Below are positions 8,504 to 16,249 of a DNA stretch of 64,000 nucleotides, piece by piece. Location of the stretch: the NCBI RefSeq assembly GCF_004125265.1, contig NZ_RDTE01000003.1:8546876-8610875 (forward strand), written 5' to 3'. Under the pieces are notes generated by a model. The model worked only from the letters and a program-made list of their open reading frames with translations, had not been told where the DNA came from and did not search any database. This DNA comes from Streptomyces lydicus. GTDB taxonomy: Bacteria > Actinomycetota > Actinomycetes > Streptomycetales > Streptomycetaceae. Position 1 is the stretch's first letter. The number at the start of each line of letters is the position of its first letter. A program made the position numbers and the translations under genes.

Positions 8504-11500
8504 ATGACCACCGACCTGACCCTGCTCACGTATGTCGCCTACCGCGGAGTGGAGGTCACCGCGCCCCGGCTCCGCGGCCTCCTTGCGCTGCTCGCGGGCG
8601 ATTTGCGTACGGGCTGCAGCACCGAACGGCTGGTGGAAGGGCTGTGGCCGGACGCGCTGCCGGAGCGGCCGGGCAAGGCGGTGCAGGTCCTGGTGTCCAG
8701 GGCGCGGGCGCAGCTGGGCACCGGTGTCCTCGTCAGCACGCCGAACGGATACCGGCTCGCCCTCGCCGACGATCAGGTCGACAGCTCCGCCCTGCTGCTG
8801 CACGCCGCCGCCAGTGCGGACCGGGCCAGGGCCGGGGACCACGCGGGATCGCTGACCGCGGCCGAGGCCGGGCTCGCGCTGTGGGAAGGCACCTCCGACG
8901 GGGACGCCGGCGCCGGTGACCCCGTAGCCGCGTTGCGCGCCGAGCGGGTCCCCGTCCGCGGCACCCTCGCCCGCGCGCGGGCGCTCGCGCTCGCCCGCCT
9001 CGGGCGGCACGCAGAGGCGGCCGGACCGCTGGCCCTCGCCGCCGCGGAGCATCCGCGTGACGAGGAGCTGCTTGCCGAGCTGCTGCGCGGTGAGGCGGCG
9101 ACGGCGGGCCCGTCCGCCGCGCTGGCACGGTACGAGGGGTACCGCCGTGAGCTGCGCGACGAGCTCGGCACGGATCCGGGCGCCGGGCTCAAGGCCGTAC
9201 AGCAGGAGCTGTTGTGCGGCGAGGCACCTGCGGTCAGGCACGGCGTGCCGCACGAGCCGAACCCGCTGCTGGGGCGGGACGAGGACATCGCGGCGGTGGC
9301 GCGGCTGCTGCGCACCTCCCGCGCGGTCACCGTCGTCGGTCCCGGCGGTCTCGGCAAGACCCGGCTCGGGTACGCCGTGAGCCGCCGGGCCGAGCAGCGC
9401 GTGGTGTATGCCGTACCGCTCGCCGGCATCACCGCGGACGAGGACGTGGCAGCGGAGGTGGCCTCCGCGCTCGGTGCGGGCGAGGGGCGGCACGGCACCG
9501 TGAGCGGCCACGCCCCGGCCGACCCGCTGACCGGAATCCTCGGTGCGCTCGGCTCCGGGCCCGCTCTGCTGGTGCTGGACAACTGCGAGCAGGTCATCCG
9601 GGGCGCCGCCGCCCTCGTACAGGACCTGGTCTCGTCCTCGAAGGACCTGCGGGTGCTCGTCACCAGCCGGGCCCCGCTGGGACTCACCTCGGAGGCGGTG
9701 TACGCGCTGCCGGAGCTCGGCCTGGACACCTCGGTCGAGCTGTTCGCGCAGCGGGCCCGGGCCGCCCGGCCCGGTGTGGAGCTGCCGTCGGACACAGTGG
9801 CCGCGCTGTGCCGCCAGCTCGACGGACTGCCGCTCGCCGTGGAGTTGGCCGCGGCGCGGGTGCGGGTGCTGTCGGTGCCGGAGATCGCCCGCCGTCTCGG
9901 CGACCGGTTCGCGCTGCTGCGCGGCGGGGCGCGTGATGCGCCGGAGCGCCATCGCACGCTGCACGCGGTCGTGGAGTGGAGCTGGAACCTGCTCGCCACG
10001 GACGCCAGGGCGGCGCTGCGCACGCTGGCCGTCTTCCCCGGTGGCTTCTCGGGCGAAGCGGCGGAGCAGGTGCTGGGCGGAGAGGCGCTGTCTCTGCTGG
10101 AGCAGGTGGCCGGTCAGTCGCTGCTCACCGTCGCCGACACCCCGGCCGGCGTGCGGTTCCGGATGCTGGAGACCGTGCGGGAGTTCAGCGCGGCCCGGCG
10201 GGCGGAGGCGGGCGGGGAAGAGGAGGCCGTCGGCCGATTCCTGGCCTGGGCACGGGACTTCGGGGTGGCGTACCACGACTGGGTCTTCGGTCCGGAACCG
10301 CGGACTGCCTGGGAACGGATCAGGGCCGAGCAGGACAACCTCGTGGCGGCCCTGCGGTACGCCCTGGCCCGTACGGATGGCCCCGCCACCGCCGCCGTCA
10401 CCGCCGTTCTCGCCGCGCTGTGGACCACCGATTCCCACTACTCCCGTCTCGCTGCCCTCGCGGCCGACACCGGCCCGCCGCTGTCGCACTACCGCCCCGA
10501 GCCCGAATACGTCGAAGTGGCCCGCGCGGCCACGGTGTTGTGCATGGCAAGCCTGCTCATGGACCACGGCCCGCACGCCGGCGTCACCCGCCAGCTCGTC
10601 ACCCTCCGGCGGCTGCCCCCGGCCCCGCCGGACACGCTGCTGCGCGCCATCGCGGCAGTGCTGAGCGCGGTCCCCGAGATGCTGCCTCCCGACTACGAAG
10701 TGCTGCGCACGTTCTGCGACAGCGAGCGGCCGCTCGTCGCCGGCATCGCCGAATGCGTCGCCACCTACATCTGGGAGTACGCGCACGACATCGACCGCGC
10801 GCTCGCCTCGGCCCGCCGGATGACCGACGCACTGGCAGCGGTCGACAATCCGGCCCTGCAGCTCGTGGGCCATTCCCGGCTGAGCGAGCTGTGCTTGAGG
10901 ACGGGGCAGGGCGAGGCCGCGTACCGGCACCTCAAGGCGGCGCTCGAAGCGCTGCCGCGGCTCGGCGACGAGCACGACTACATCGGCATCCGCTCGGCCC
11001 TCGCCCTCGCCTGCCTGCAGCGCGGCGACCCCGACGAGGCCGAGCACTGGCTGCGGCAGGCCGAGGGCGACAACACCCCGCGGCAGGACCCCTTCTACAG
11101 CCCCGATCCCGGCGTGCGCGCCGAGATCGCGCTCGCCCGCGGGCTGACGGAGGCCGGACTCGGCCTGTGGCGCAGCGCCGTGGAGCGGATGCCCGAGGAG
11201 GGCTCGACGTACAGCGGCGACCCCTGGCTCGACCCGTGGGCGCTGCAGCTTCAGGCGGCGGCGGTGACCGCACACGCGCACGCCGGCCGTCTCGAACTCG
11301 TCGCGGGGACGGCCGGCCGGCTGTGGCAGCGGCTGCGAATTCTGCTCACCGGCCCCGCCCGCTCGCCCGTGGAGCTCCCCGTGTTGGGGACGGTGCTGCA
11401 CGCGCTCGGCGTGGCGGGGCTCGCGTCCGACGGCGCCGGCGCCGGTGCCGGTGCCGTACGGATGATCGCGCTGGCCGAACGGCTGCGGGTGCTGCGCGAG

Positions 11501-11710
11501 TTCCAGCCGACGATGTCGGCGGCCCGTGCCCGGCAGGCGGCCGAGGACGCCGACCGGGCGGCGTACGCCGACGCGGTGTCGGAGTACGCCGCCCTGGGGC
11601 GGGACGAGCTGCGGGAGGCAGCCCGTGCGCTCATTTCGGGTCGCGGTGGAACAGTGACGTCGACCAGCAGTACCCGAGCGCGGCCAGCCCCAGGCACCAG
11701 ACAATCGTGA
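8504..11710 (+). CDS. AfsR/SARP-like transcriptional regulator with NB-ARC ATPase
   Basis: A 1068-residue regulator. Residues of about 10-95 form an OmpR-type winged helix, about 100-240 the bacterial transcriptional activation (BTAD) domain, and about 250-560 an NB-ARC-type ATPase with Walker A (GPGGLGKTR) and Walker B (ALLVLDNCEQV). The rest is TPR-like helical repeat. Such proteins activate secondary-metabolite genes; its targets are unknown. The ATG follows a TAATCT -10-like box by exactly six bases, consistent with leaderless translation. Its last 80 bases overlap, tail to tail, the 3' end of an ABC permease gene on the other strand, so the two may affect each other's transcription. Confidence 0.9.
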   Translation: MTTDLTLLTYVAYRGVEVTAPRLRGLLALLAGDLRTGCSTERLVEGLWPDALPERPGKAVQVLVSRARAQLGTGVLVSTPNGYRLALADDQVDSSALLLHAAASADRARAGDHAGSLTAAEAGLALWEGTSDGDAGAGDPVAALRAERVPVRGTLARARALALARLGRHAEAAGPLALAAAEHPRDEELLAELLRGEAATAGPSAALARYEGYRRELRDELGTDPGAGLKAVQQELLCGEAPAVRHGVPHEPNPLLGRDEDIAAVARLLRTSRAVTVVGPGGLGKTRLGYAVSRRAEQRVVYAVPLAGITADEDVAAEVASALGAGEGRHGTVSGHAPADPLTGILGALGSGPALLVLDNCEQVIRGAAALVQDLVSSSKDLRVLVTSRAPLGLTSEAVYALPELGLDTSVELFAQRARAARPGVELPSDTVAALCRQLDGLPLAVELAAARVRVLSVPEIARRLGDRFALLRGGARDAPERHRTLHAVVEWSWNLLATDARAALRTLAVFPGGFSGEAAEQVLGGEALSLLEQVAGQSLLTVADTPAGVRFRMLETVREFSAARRAEAGGEEEAVGRFLAWARDFGVAYHDWVFGPEPRTAWERIRAEQDNLVAALRYALARTDGPATAAVTAVLAALWTTDSHYSRLAALAADTGPPLSHYRPEPEYVEVARAATVLCMASLLMDHGPHAGVTRQLVTLRRLPPAPPDTLLRAIAAVLSAVPEMLPPDYEVLRTFCDSERPLVAGIAECVATYIWEYAHDIDRALASARRMTDALAAVDNPALQLVGHSRLSELCLRTGQGEAAYRHLKAALEALPRLGDEHDYIGIRSALALACLQRGDPDEAEHWLRQAEGDNTPRQDPFYSPDPGVRAEIALARGLTEAGLGLWRSAVERMPEEGSTYSGDPWLDPWALQLQAAAVTAHAHAGRLELVAGTAGRLWQRLRILLTGPARSPVELPVLGTVLHALGVAGLASDGAGAGAGAVRMIALAERLRVLREFQPTMSAARARQAAEDADRAAYADAVSEYAALGRDELREAARALISGRGGTVTSTSSTRARPAPGTRQS

Positions 11711-12422
11711 TCCACCAGTTGTTGCCGATCTCGCTGCCGAGCAGCAGGCCGCGCAGTGTCTCGATGGCGGGCGTGAACGGCTGGTATGCGGCGATCGGCT
11801 GGAACCAGCCCGGCATCGCGTCGACCGGTACGAAGGCGCTGGAGAGGAAGGGGAGGATGATCAGCGGCAGTGCATTGTTGCTTGCCGCCTCGGCGTTCGG
11901 GCTGGCCAGGCCCATCCCGACGGCGAGCCAGGTGAGTGCCATGGCGACCAGCACGAGCAGCCCGAACGCCGCCAGCCAGTCCAGGACCGTGGCGTGTGTG
12001 GACCGGAAGCCGATGGCCACGGCGACGGCCCCGACGAGGACCACGCTGATGACCGCCTGCAGCACGCTGCCGACCACATGCCCGATGAGCACCGATCCGC
12101 GGTGGATCGCCATCGTACGGAAGCGGGCGATGATGCCCTCGGTCATGTCCATGGAGACGGACACCGCGGTCCCGGCCGGGGTGGCGCCGATGGTCATCAT
12201 CAGGATGCCCGGAACGAGATAGGCGAGGTACCGGGAGCGGTCGGCGCCGCCACCACCGATGCCCGCACTCATCACACCGCCGAAGACATAGACGAAGAGC
12301 AGCAGCAGGACGATCGGTGTCAGCAGGATGTTGAGGGTGAGCGACGGGTAGCGCCGTGCGTGCAGGAGGTTGCGGCGCAGCATCGTGGACGAGTCGCGTA
12401 CGGCGAGGGAGAGGGAGCTCAT
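11631..12422 (-). CDS. ABC-2 type drug exporter permease (DrrB-like)
   Basis: A 263-residue membrane protein with six predicted helices (for example LNILLTPIVLLLLFVYVFGG, VVLVGAVAVAIGF, FGLLVLVAMALTWL) and the ABC-2 signature region LPLIILPFLSSAFVPVDAMP. Its ATG overlaps the stop of the ATPase gene (ATGA), so the two are translationally coupled. With the ATPase it forms a DrrAB-type efflux pump. Substrate is unknown. Confidence 0.9.
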   Translation of the reverse strand: MSSLSLAVRDSSTMLRRNLLHARRYPSLTLNILLTPIVLLLLFVYVFGGVMSAGIGGGGADRSRYLAYLVPGILMMTIGATPAGTAVSVSMDMTEGIIARFRTMAIHRGSVLIGHVVGSVLQAVISVVLVGAVAVAIGFRSTHATVLDWLAAFGLLVLVAMALTWLAVGMGLASPNAEAASNNALPLIILPFLSSAFVPVDAMPGWFQPIAAYQPFTPAIETLRGLLLGSEIGNNWWITIVWCLGLAALGYCWSTSLFHRDPK

Positions 12423-13390
12423 CGGACGGACTCCTCCGTCTGGTAGGGGACGTCGGCGCCGCTGGTCAGGGCGAAGAAGACGTCGTCGAGGCCAGGGGTG
12501 TGCACGGTCAGCTCGTCCGCCTCCGTACCGGCCGAGTCCAGCCGGCCGAGGAGGGCGCGCAGCTCGCGCTGGCTGCCGTCGCAGGGGATCCGCAGCGTGA
12601 GGGTTGCGTCGTCGCGCGGCGCCTCGCGCAGCGCGGCGGCGGCGGTCCGGTACGCGGCCGGGTCGGTGAACCGCAGCCGCACGTGCCCGCCGGGGACGAG
12701 CCGCTTCAGCTCGTCGGCGGTCCCCTCGGCGGCGATCTTGCCGTCGCTCAGCACTGCGATGCGGTCGGCGAGCTCGTCGGCCTCCGCCAGGTACTGGGTG
12801 GTGAGGAAAACGGTGACGCCGCCGGAGACCAGCTCGCGGATGATCCCCCACATGGTGTGGCGGCTGCGTGGGTCGAGGCCGGTGGTGGGCTCGTCGAGGA
12901 AGATGATCCGCGGGTTGCCGACCAGCGTCATGGCGATGTCGAGGCGGCGTTTCATGCCGCCGGAGTAGGTGGCGGCGGGCTTCTTCGCGGCCTCCGCCAG
13001 GTCGAAGCGCTCCAGCAGCCCGGTGGCGGTGCGGCGGCCCTCGCGGCGGGAGAGGTGGTGCAGGTCCGCCATGAGGAGCATGTTCTCCTCGCCGGTGATC
13101 AGGCCGTCTACGGCGGAGAACTGCCCGGTGACGCCGATCACTTCCCGTACGGCCTGTGGGTCGGCGGCCAGGTCGTGGCCGCCGACGCGCAGGTCGCCGG
13201 CTTCGGCGGTGACGAGGGTGGAGAGGATCTTGACGGCGGTGGTCTTGCCGGCGCCGTTCGGGCCGAGCAGCGAGAAGACGGTGCCGGCCGGCACCGCCAG
13301 GTCGATGCCGTCGAGGACCGTCTTGTCCCCGTAGGCCTTGCGCAGCCCCTTGGCCGCGATGGCGAGAGAGCGCGATGTCGGTGTCGTCAT
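12419..13390 (-). CDS. Daunorubicin-resistance-type ABC transporter ATP-binding protein (DrrA-like)
   Basis: A 323-residue ATPase with Walker A GPNGAGKTTAVK, signature YSGGMKRRLDIA, Walker B RIIFLDEPTTGLDP and the DrrA C-terminal domain. It is the first gene of a two-gene efflux operon. A 7-bp inverted repeat (TGCCGCA, spacer of five, TGCGGCA; 13390-13408) overlaps the start codon and could fold in the mRNA. Upstream are repeated GCTGAAT-like blocks. The neighbouring AfsR-like regulator converges on the operon, so direct control is possible but unproven. Confidence 0.9.
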   Translation of the reverse strand: MTTPTSRSLAIAAKGLRKAYGDKTVLDGIDLAVPAGTVFSLLGPNGAGKTTAVKILSTLVTAEAGDLRVGGHDLAADPQAVREVIGVTGQFSAVDGLITGEENMLLMADLHHLSRREGRRTATGLLERFDLAEAAKKPAATYSGGMKRRLDIAMTLVGNPRIIFLDEPTTGLDPRSRHTMWGIIRELVSGGVTVFLTTQYLAEADELADRIAVLSDGKIAAEGTADELKRLVPGGHVRLRFTDPAAYRTAAAALREAPRDDATLTLRIPCDGSQRELRALLGRLDSAGTEADELTVHTPGLDDVFFALTSGADVPYQTEESVR

Positions 13391-13587
13391 GCCGCAGAGA
13401 GTGCGGCAGGGCGCATTCAGCGCGGATTCAGAAGGGTTTCAGCGCTCTGGGAGCGGGGGTTGCGCCGGTTCCTGAAACCGACAGCTGCCCGGGACGGGCC
13501 GTCAGGCCCGCCGGGCCCCAGCCCCTTCTGGTGACGGCGGTTGCGCCGGGTGTGCCGGTCGTGCCGGTCGTGCCCGGCTGTCCGTTG

Positions 13588-13638
13588 GCTCACCGGCCTC
13601 ACTGGGCTCACCGGCCTCACCCAGCTCACCGGCCTCAC
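13588..13638 (+). repeat. 18-bp period direct repeat, three copies
   Basis: GCTCACCGGCCTCAC is repeated at 13588-13602, 13606-13620 and 13624-13638 with three-base variable spacers. The last copy runs into the 3' end of the deformylase gene. Confidence 0.85.
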
Positions 13639-14297
13639 CCGGCCAGGTCGGCGGCTTTGAGCTCACGTCGGGCGAGGACGTCCGCGCAACGGTCGTCCAT
13701 CTGTCGCAGTGCGTCGCGGCGGTCCCGTCGGGAGAGCCGGTCGAGATAGGTGTGCCCGAGGAGGTGATCGGTCTCGTGCTGCAGACACCGGGCGAAATAT
13801 CCGCTTCCCTCGATCACGAGGGGAGCGCCGTCCTTGTCGAAGCCACGCACGACGGCACGATCGGTCCGCGGGACCGCTATGGCGGCACCGGGCACGGACA
13901 GGCACCCTTCGACGTCGTCGACGAGCCGGCGGTGGCCGGCCTCGGGCTGGTCGAGAACGGGGTTGAGGATGTGGCCGACATGCCGGACTCCGTCGTCGTC
14001 CGGGCAGTCGTACACGAACAGCCGCAGGTCGACACCGACCTGATTGGCAGCCAGGCCGGCGCCGTCGGCCACCCACATGGTCAGGAACATGTCGTCGATC
14101 AGCGCCGACAGCTCGGCGGTGCCGAACTCGGTCACCTCACGGCATCGACGGTTGAGGATTTCCTCGCCCACCCTCGTGATACGGCGTACCGAACCCCGGC
14201 CGGCTTCCGGAGACAGGGCCGGGCAGGAGTCGACCGGCACGCCCTGGACACGGACCCGCCGGTCGGTGGCGCGAGGTTGCTCGTGAGGAAGGGGCAT
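13635..14297 (-). CDS. def: Peptide deformylase
   Basis: A 220-residue peptide deformylase with all three metal-site motifs: GLAANQVG, EGCLSVPG and HETDHLLG. It removes the formyl group from nascent proteins. The ATG at 14297 has GAAGGA about ten bases upstream; the longer frame to 14525 overlaps the divergent regulator and is rejected. Actinomycetes usually carry several def copies, and this one, alone beside its own regulator, looks like an accessory copy rather than the one beside fmt. A resistance role (for example to actinonin-like inhibitors) is possible but only inferred. Confidence 0.9.
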   Translation of the reverse strand: MPLPHEQPRATDRRVRVQGVPVDSCPALSPEAGRGSVRRITRVGEEILNRRCREVTEFGTAELSALIDDMFLTMWVADGAGLAANQVGVDLRLFVYDCPDDDGVRHVGHILNPVLDQPEAGHRRLVDDVEGCLSVPGAAIAVPRTDRAVVRGFDKDGAPLVIEGSGYFARCLQHETDHLLGHTYLDRLSRRDRRDALRQMDDRCADVLARRELKAADLAG

Positions 14298-14380
14298 CGT
14301 GGTTTTCCTTCGTATTTCGTATGGGGCCAAGGAGGCATCGACGGCCGAAGTCGGCACGAGGGACGGCCGGTTGCGAAGTC

Positions 14381-14407
14381 CTTTGCAAAGTAGCAGACTT
14401 TGCAAAG
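14381..14407. promoter_or_regulatory. Twin palindromic operator
   Basis: The perfect 10-bp palindrome CTTTGCAAAG occurs twice, at 14381-14390 and 14398-14407, with centres 17 bp apart. The second copy extends to ACTTTGCAAAGT. It touches the GTG start of the winged-helix regulator and lies about 85 bases upstream of def, so it probably binds that regulator and controls both genes. This is inferred from position and symmetry. Confidence 0.7.
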
Positions 14408-15009
14408 TGACTGAAGAACACGTCGACCGCCCGAGCGCCCGTCCCGCCACGGCCGGTCCGGGATTGCGCGAGCACGAGGTCCGCACCGCCCTGCTCGACC
14501 TGCTTGCCGAGGTCGGCGCCGCCACGGCGACCGAGGCGGCGGCCCGGCTGGGCTACAGCTCCGGACTCTGCTCATTCCACCTGCGGCAGCTCGCCCGCCA
14601 CGGCCACATCGAAGAAGCCCCGCACGGCGGAGGCCGCGCACGCCCTTGGCGTCTGTGCCGGCCGACTGCCGCATCCGACCCGTCCGACCCGTCCGACCCG
14701 TCCGACCCGTCCACGGAGGATTTCGGCGACCTCGCCCGCGGCCTGGAGGACGAGAGCTGGCAGCACTGGCTCGACCAGCGAGAGCAGGCACCGGCCGAGT
14801 GGCGCAGCGATGAAGCGTTCAGTGCCGTCGCCTATCTGACACCCGAGGAGATGAGCCGGCTGGCAGCGGTGATCCGAGGGGCACTCGCCCCCTATCAGGA
14901 GCGCGATCACCGGCCTCTGGCTCGCCCCGAGGGCGCCCGGCCGGTCGCCCTCATCACCCGGCTGTTCCCCCTGCTTCCCCACCCGGCGGACGACGCGGAC
15001 GAGAGCTGA
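14407..15009 (+). CDS. Winged-helix (ArsR/MarR-like) transcriptional regulator
   Basis: A 200-residue protein from GTG at 14407. Residues of about 20-85 form a winged helix (REHEVRTALLDLL, ATEAAARLGYSSGLCSFHLRQ as recognition helix, then a wing with HGGGRARPWRL). A linker of four Asp-Pro-Ser repeats (residues of about 91-102) is followed by a helical domain. It is divergent from def, with two perfect palindromes between them, one overlapping its own start, so autorepression is likely. The signal sensed is unknown. Confidence 0.75.
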   Translation: MTEEHVDRPSARPATAGPGLREHEVRTALLDLLAEVGAATATEAAARLGYSSGLCSFHLRQLARHGHIEEAPHGGGRARPWRLCRPTAASDPSDPSDPSDPSTEDFGDLARGLEDESWQHWLDQREQAPAEWRSDEAFSAVAYLTPEEMSRLAAVIRGALAPYQERDHRPLARPEGARPVALITRLFPLLPHPADDADES

Positions 15010-15102
15010 GAAGCCGAGGTCCGTCCGCGGCGGCGCGAGGGCCTGTGGCTCCGCGCTGATACCCCGGTCCGGGACGGGCGGACGCGGGCGTCACCTTCGA
15101 AA

Positions 15103-15579
15103 TCAGAGCTGCTGATCCAGGTGCACGGTGGTGGGGGAGAAGCCCGCAGCTCGGTAGAACTCACCGGCGTCCGCGTTGAAGTGCCAGACATCCGTGACAA
15201 GACGTCGGCAGCCTGCCGCGCGTCCCACTTCACGTACGGCGTCGAGCAGCGCTGCGCCGACACCGCTACGGGCGGCTTCGGGGACCACGGCGATCTGATC
15301 CAGCGACACGATGACCTCTGAGTGCGTCAGAGCAGTGCCGGGCCGGTTCTTGACTCGGGCGAGAGCGTATCCGAGGGCTTCGCCTTCCGCCCCGTCGGCG
15401 ACGAGCACGGTGACGGAGGGATCGGCGATCCGAGCGCGGAAGAAGGCTTCGACGGCATCCGTCTCCGGGGAGTCGACGAACAGGTCGGGACGGTGTTGTG
15501 TGTGCGGGGCATGAACGATGTGGTTGAGGGTTGCCAGCAGGGCAACATCGCCTGGAGAAGCGGTGCGGATCCGGAACAC
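15103..15579 (-). CDS. GNAT family N-acetyltransferase
   Basis: A 158-residue GNAT. The acetyl-CoA loop region is SLDQIAVVPEAARSGVGAAL, followed by a typical C-terminal YRAAGFSPTTVHLDQ. The GTG at 15579 (MFRIRTASPGD) is preferred because the frame upstream of it runs through a tandem repeat. Substrate is unknown. It is a single gene next to an octamer repeat. Confidence 0.8.
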   Translation of the reverse strand: MFRIRTASPGDVALLATLNHIVHAPHTQHRPDLFVDSPETDAVEAFFRARIADPSVTVLVADGAEGEALGYALARVKNRPGTALTHSEVIVSLDQIAVVPEAARSGVGAALLDAVREVGRAAGCRRLVTDVWHFNADAGEFYRAAGFSPTTVHLDQQL

Positions 15580-15677
15580 GTCACCATCCTGGCCGGTTGA
15601 TGCTGCCGCTGCCACACATTTCCGGGCCTGGACACCGGCGTGCCTGATGGCATCGGATCTCCTGTCCGGGCGACCCC

Positions 15678-15725
15678 GCCAGCAGGCCAGCAGGCCAGCA
15701 GGCCAGCAGGCCAGCAGGCCAGCAG
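15678..15725 (+). repeat. 8-bp tandem repeat, six copies
   Basis: GCCAGCAG is repeated six times perfectly, plus a partial copy. It lies upstream of the GNAT gene. Confidence 0.95.
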
Positions 15726-15817
15726 GCCAGCCGGTCACCCGGTTATCCGGCGACCCGGTCATCCGGACGTGCGCCGAGAAACCCAGGGGCTCGCAGGGCA
15801 GGCCGCGCGACCGACAC

Positions 15818-16201
15818 TCAGAGATCTTGAACCACGGTTCCCTGGTGGTAGAGAACCCTCCAGTCGTCGGCTCCCTGTTGCCAGATGGTTGCCCGCCGGG
15901 TTCTCCGTCCGTTGAGGACCAAGGTGTACGTCAACAGATAGACACCCGCGCCCAGTTCCTGACAGCGGAAGTCGGACGTCTCCCACTCCTCGGTCGGCGG
16001 GGCCTTGTAGCGCTCTTCCAGGACATCGAGCACAAAGTCGCGGCTGTAGCGCTCTCCCGACGCGCCTGTCTCCCAGAAATCCGGCGCTGTCATGGCCTCG
16101 AAATCGGCCCTTGTCGTTCCGAACTCGGTTCGGTGGAAAAGCGGTTCCCTACGGACTAGATCGTCGAGAACACCGCGTAGTCGCTCGTCGGTCGGTTCCA
16201 T
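15818..16201 (-). CDS. NTF2-like (DUF4440-type) protein
   Basis: A 127-residue protein with an NTF2-like cone fold pattern: LDDLVRREPLFHR, MTAPDFWETGASGERYSR, DFRCQELGAGVYLLTYTL and ending WRVLYHQGTVVQDL. AGGAGG stands five bases before the ATG at 16201, which decides the start over the GTG six bases upstream. Such proteins act as small ketosteroid-isomerase-like enzymes or binding proteins; the role is unknown. It is followed closely by dnaE on the other side, same strand. Confidence 0.8.
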   Translation of the reverse strand: MEPTDERLRGVLDDLVRREPLFHRTEFGTTRADFEAMTAPDFWETGASGERYSRDFVLDVLEERYKAPPTEEWETSDFRCQELGAGVYLLTYTLVLNGRRTRRATIWQQGADDWRVLYHQGTVVQDL

Positions 16202-16249
16202 CTTCACCTCCTGCTCAGCGAGGGACCTGGACGAACATGGCGATTGCCG

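Noticed and set aside
7793..11704. 1303-codon open frame antisense to the AfsR-like gene
   Set aside because: It is the mirror of a real high-GC gene: low-complexity, Arg/Gly-rich, no domains, no ribosome site.
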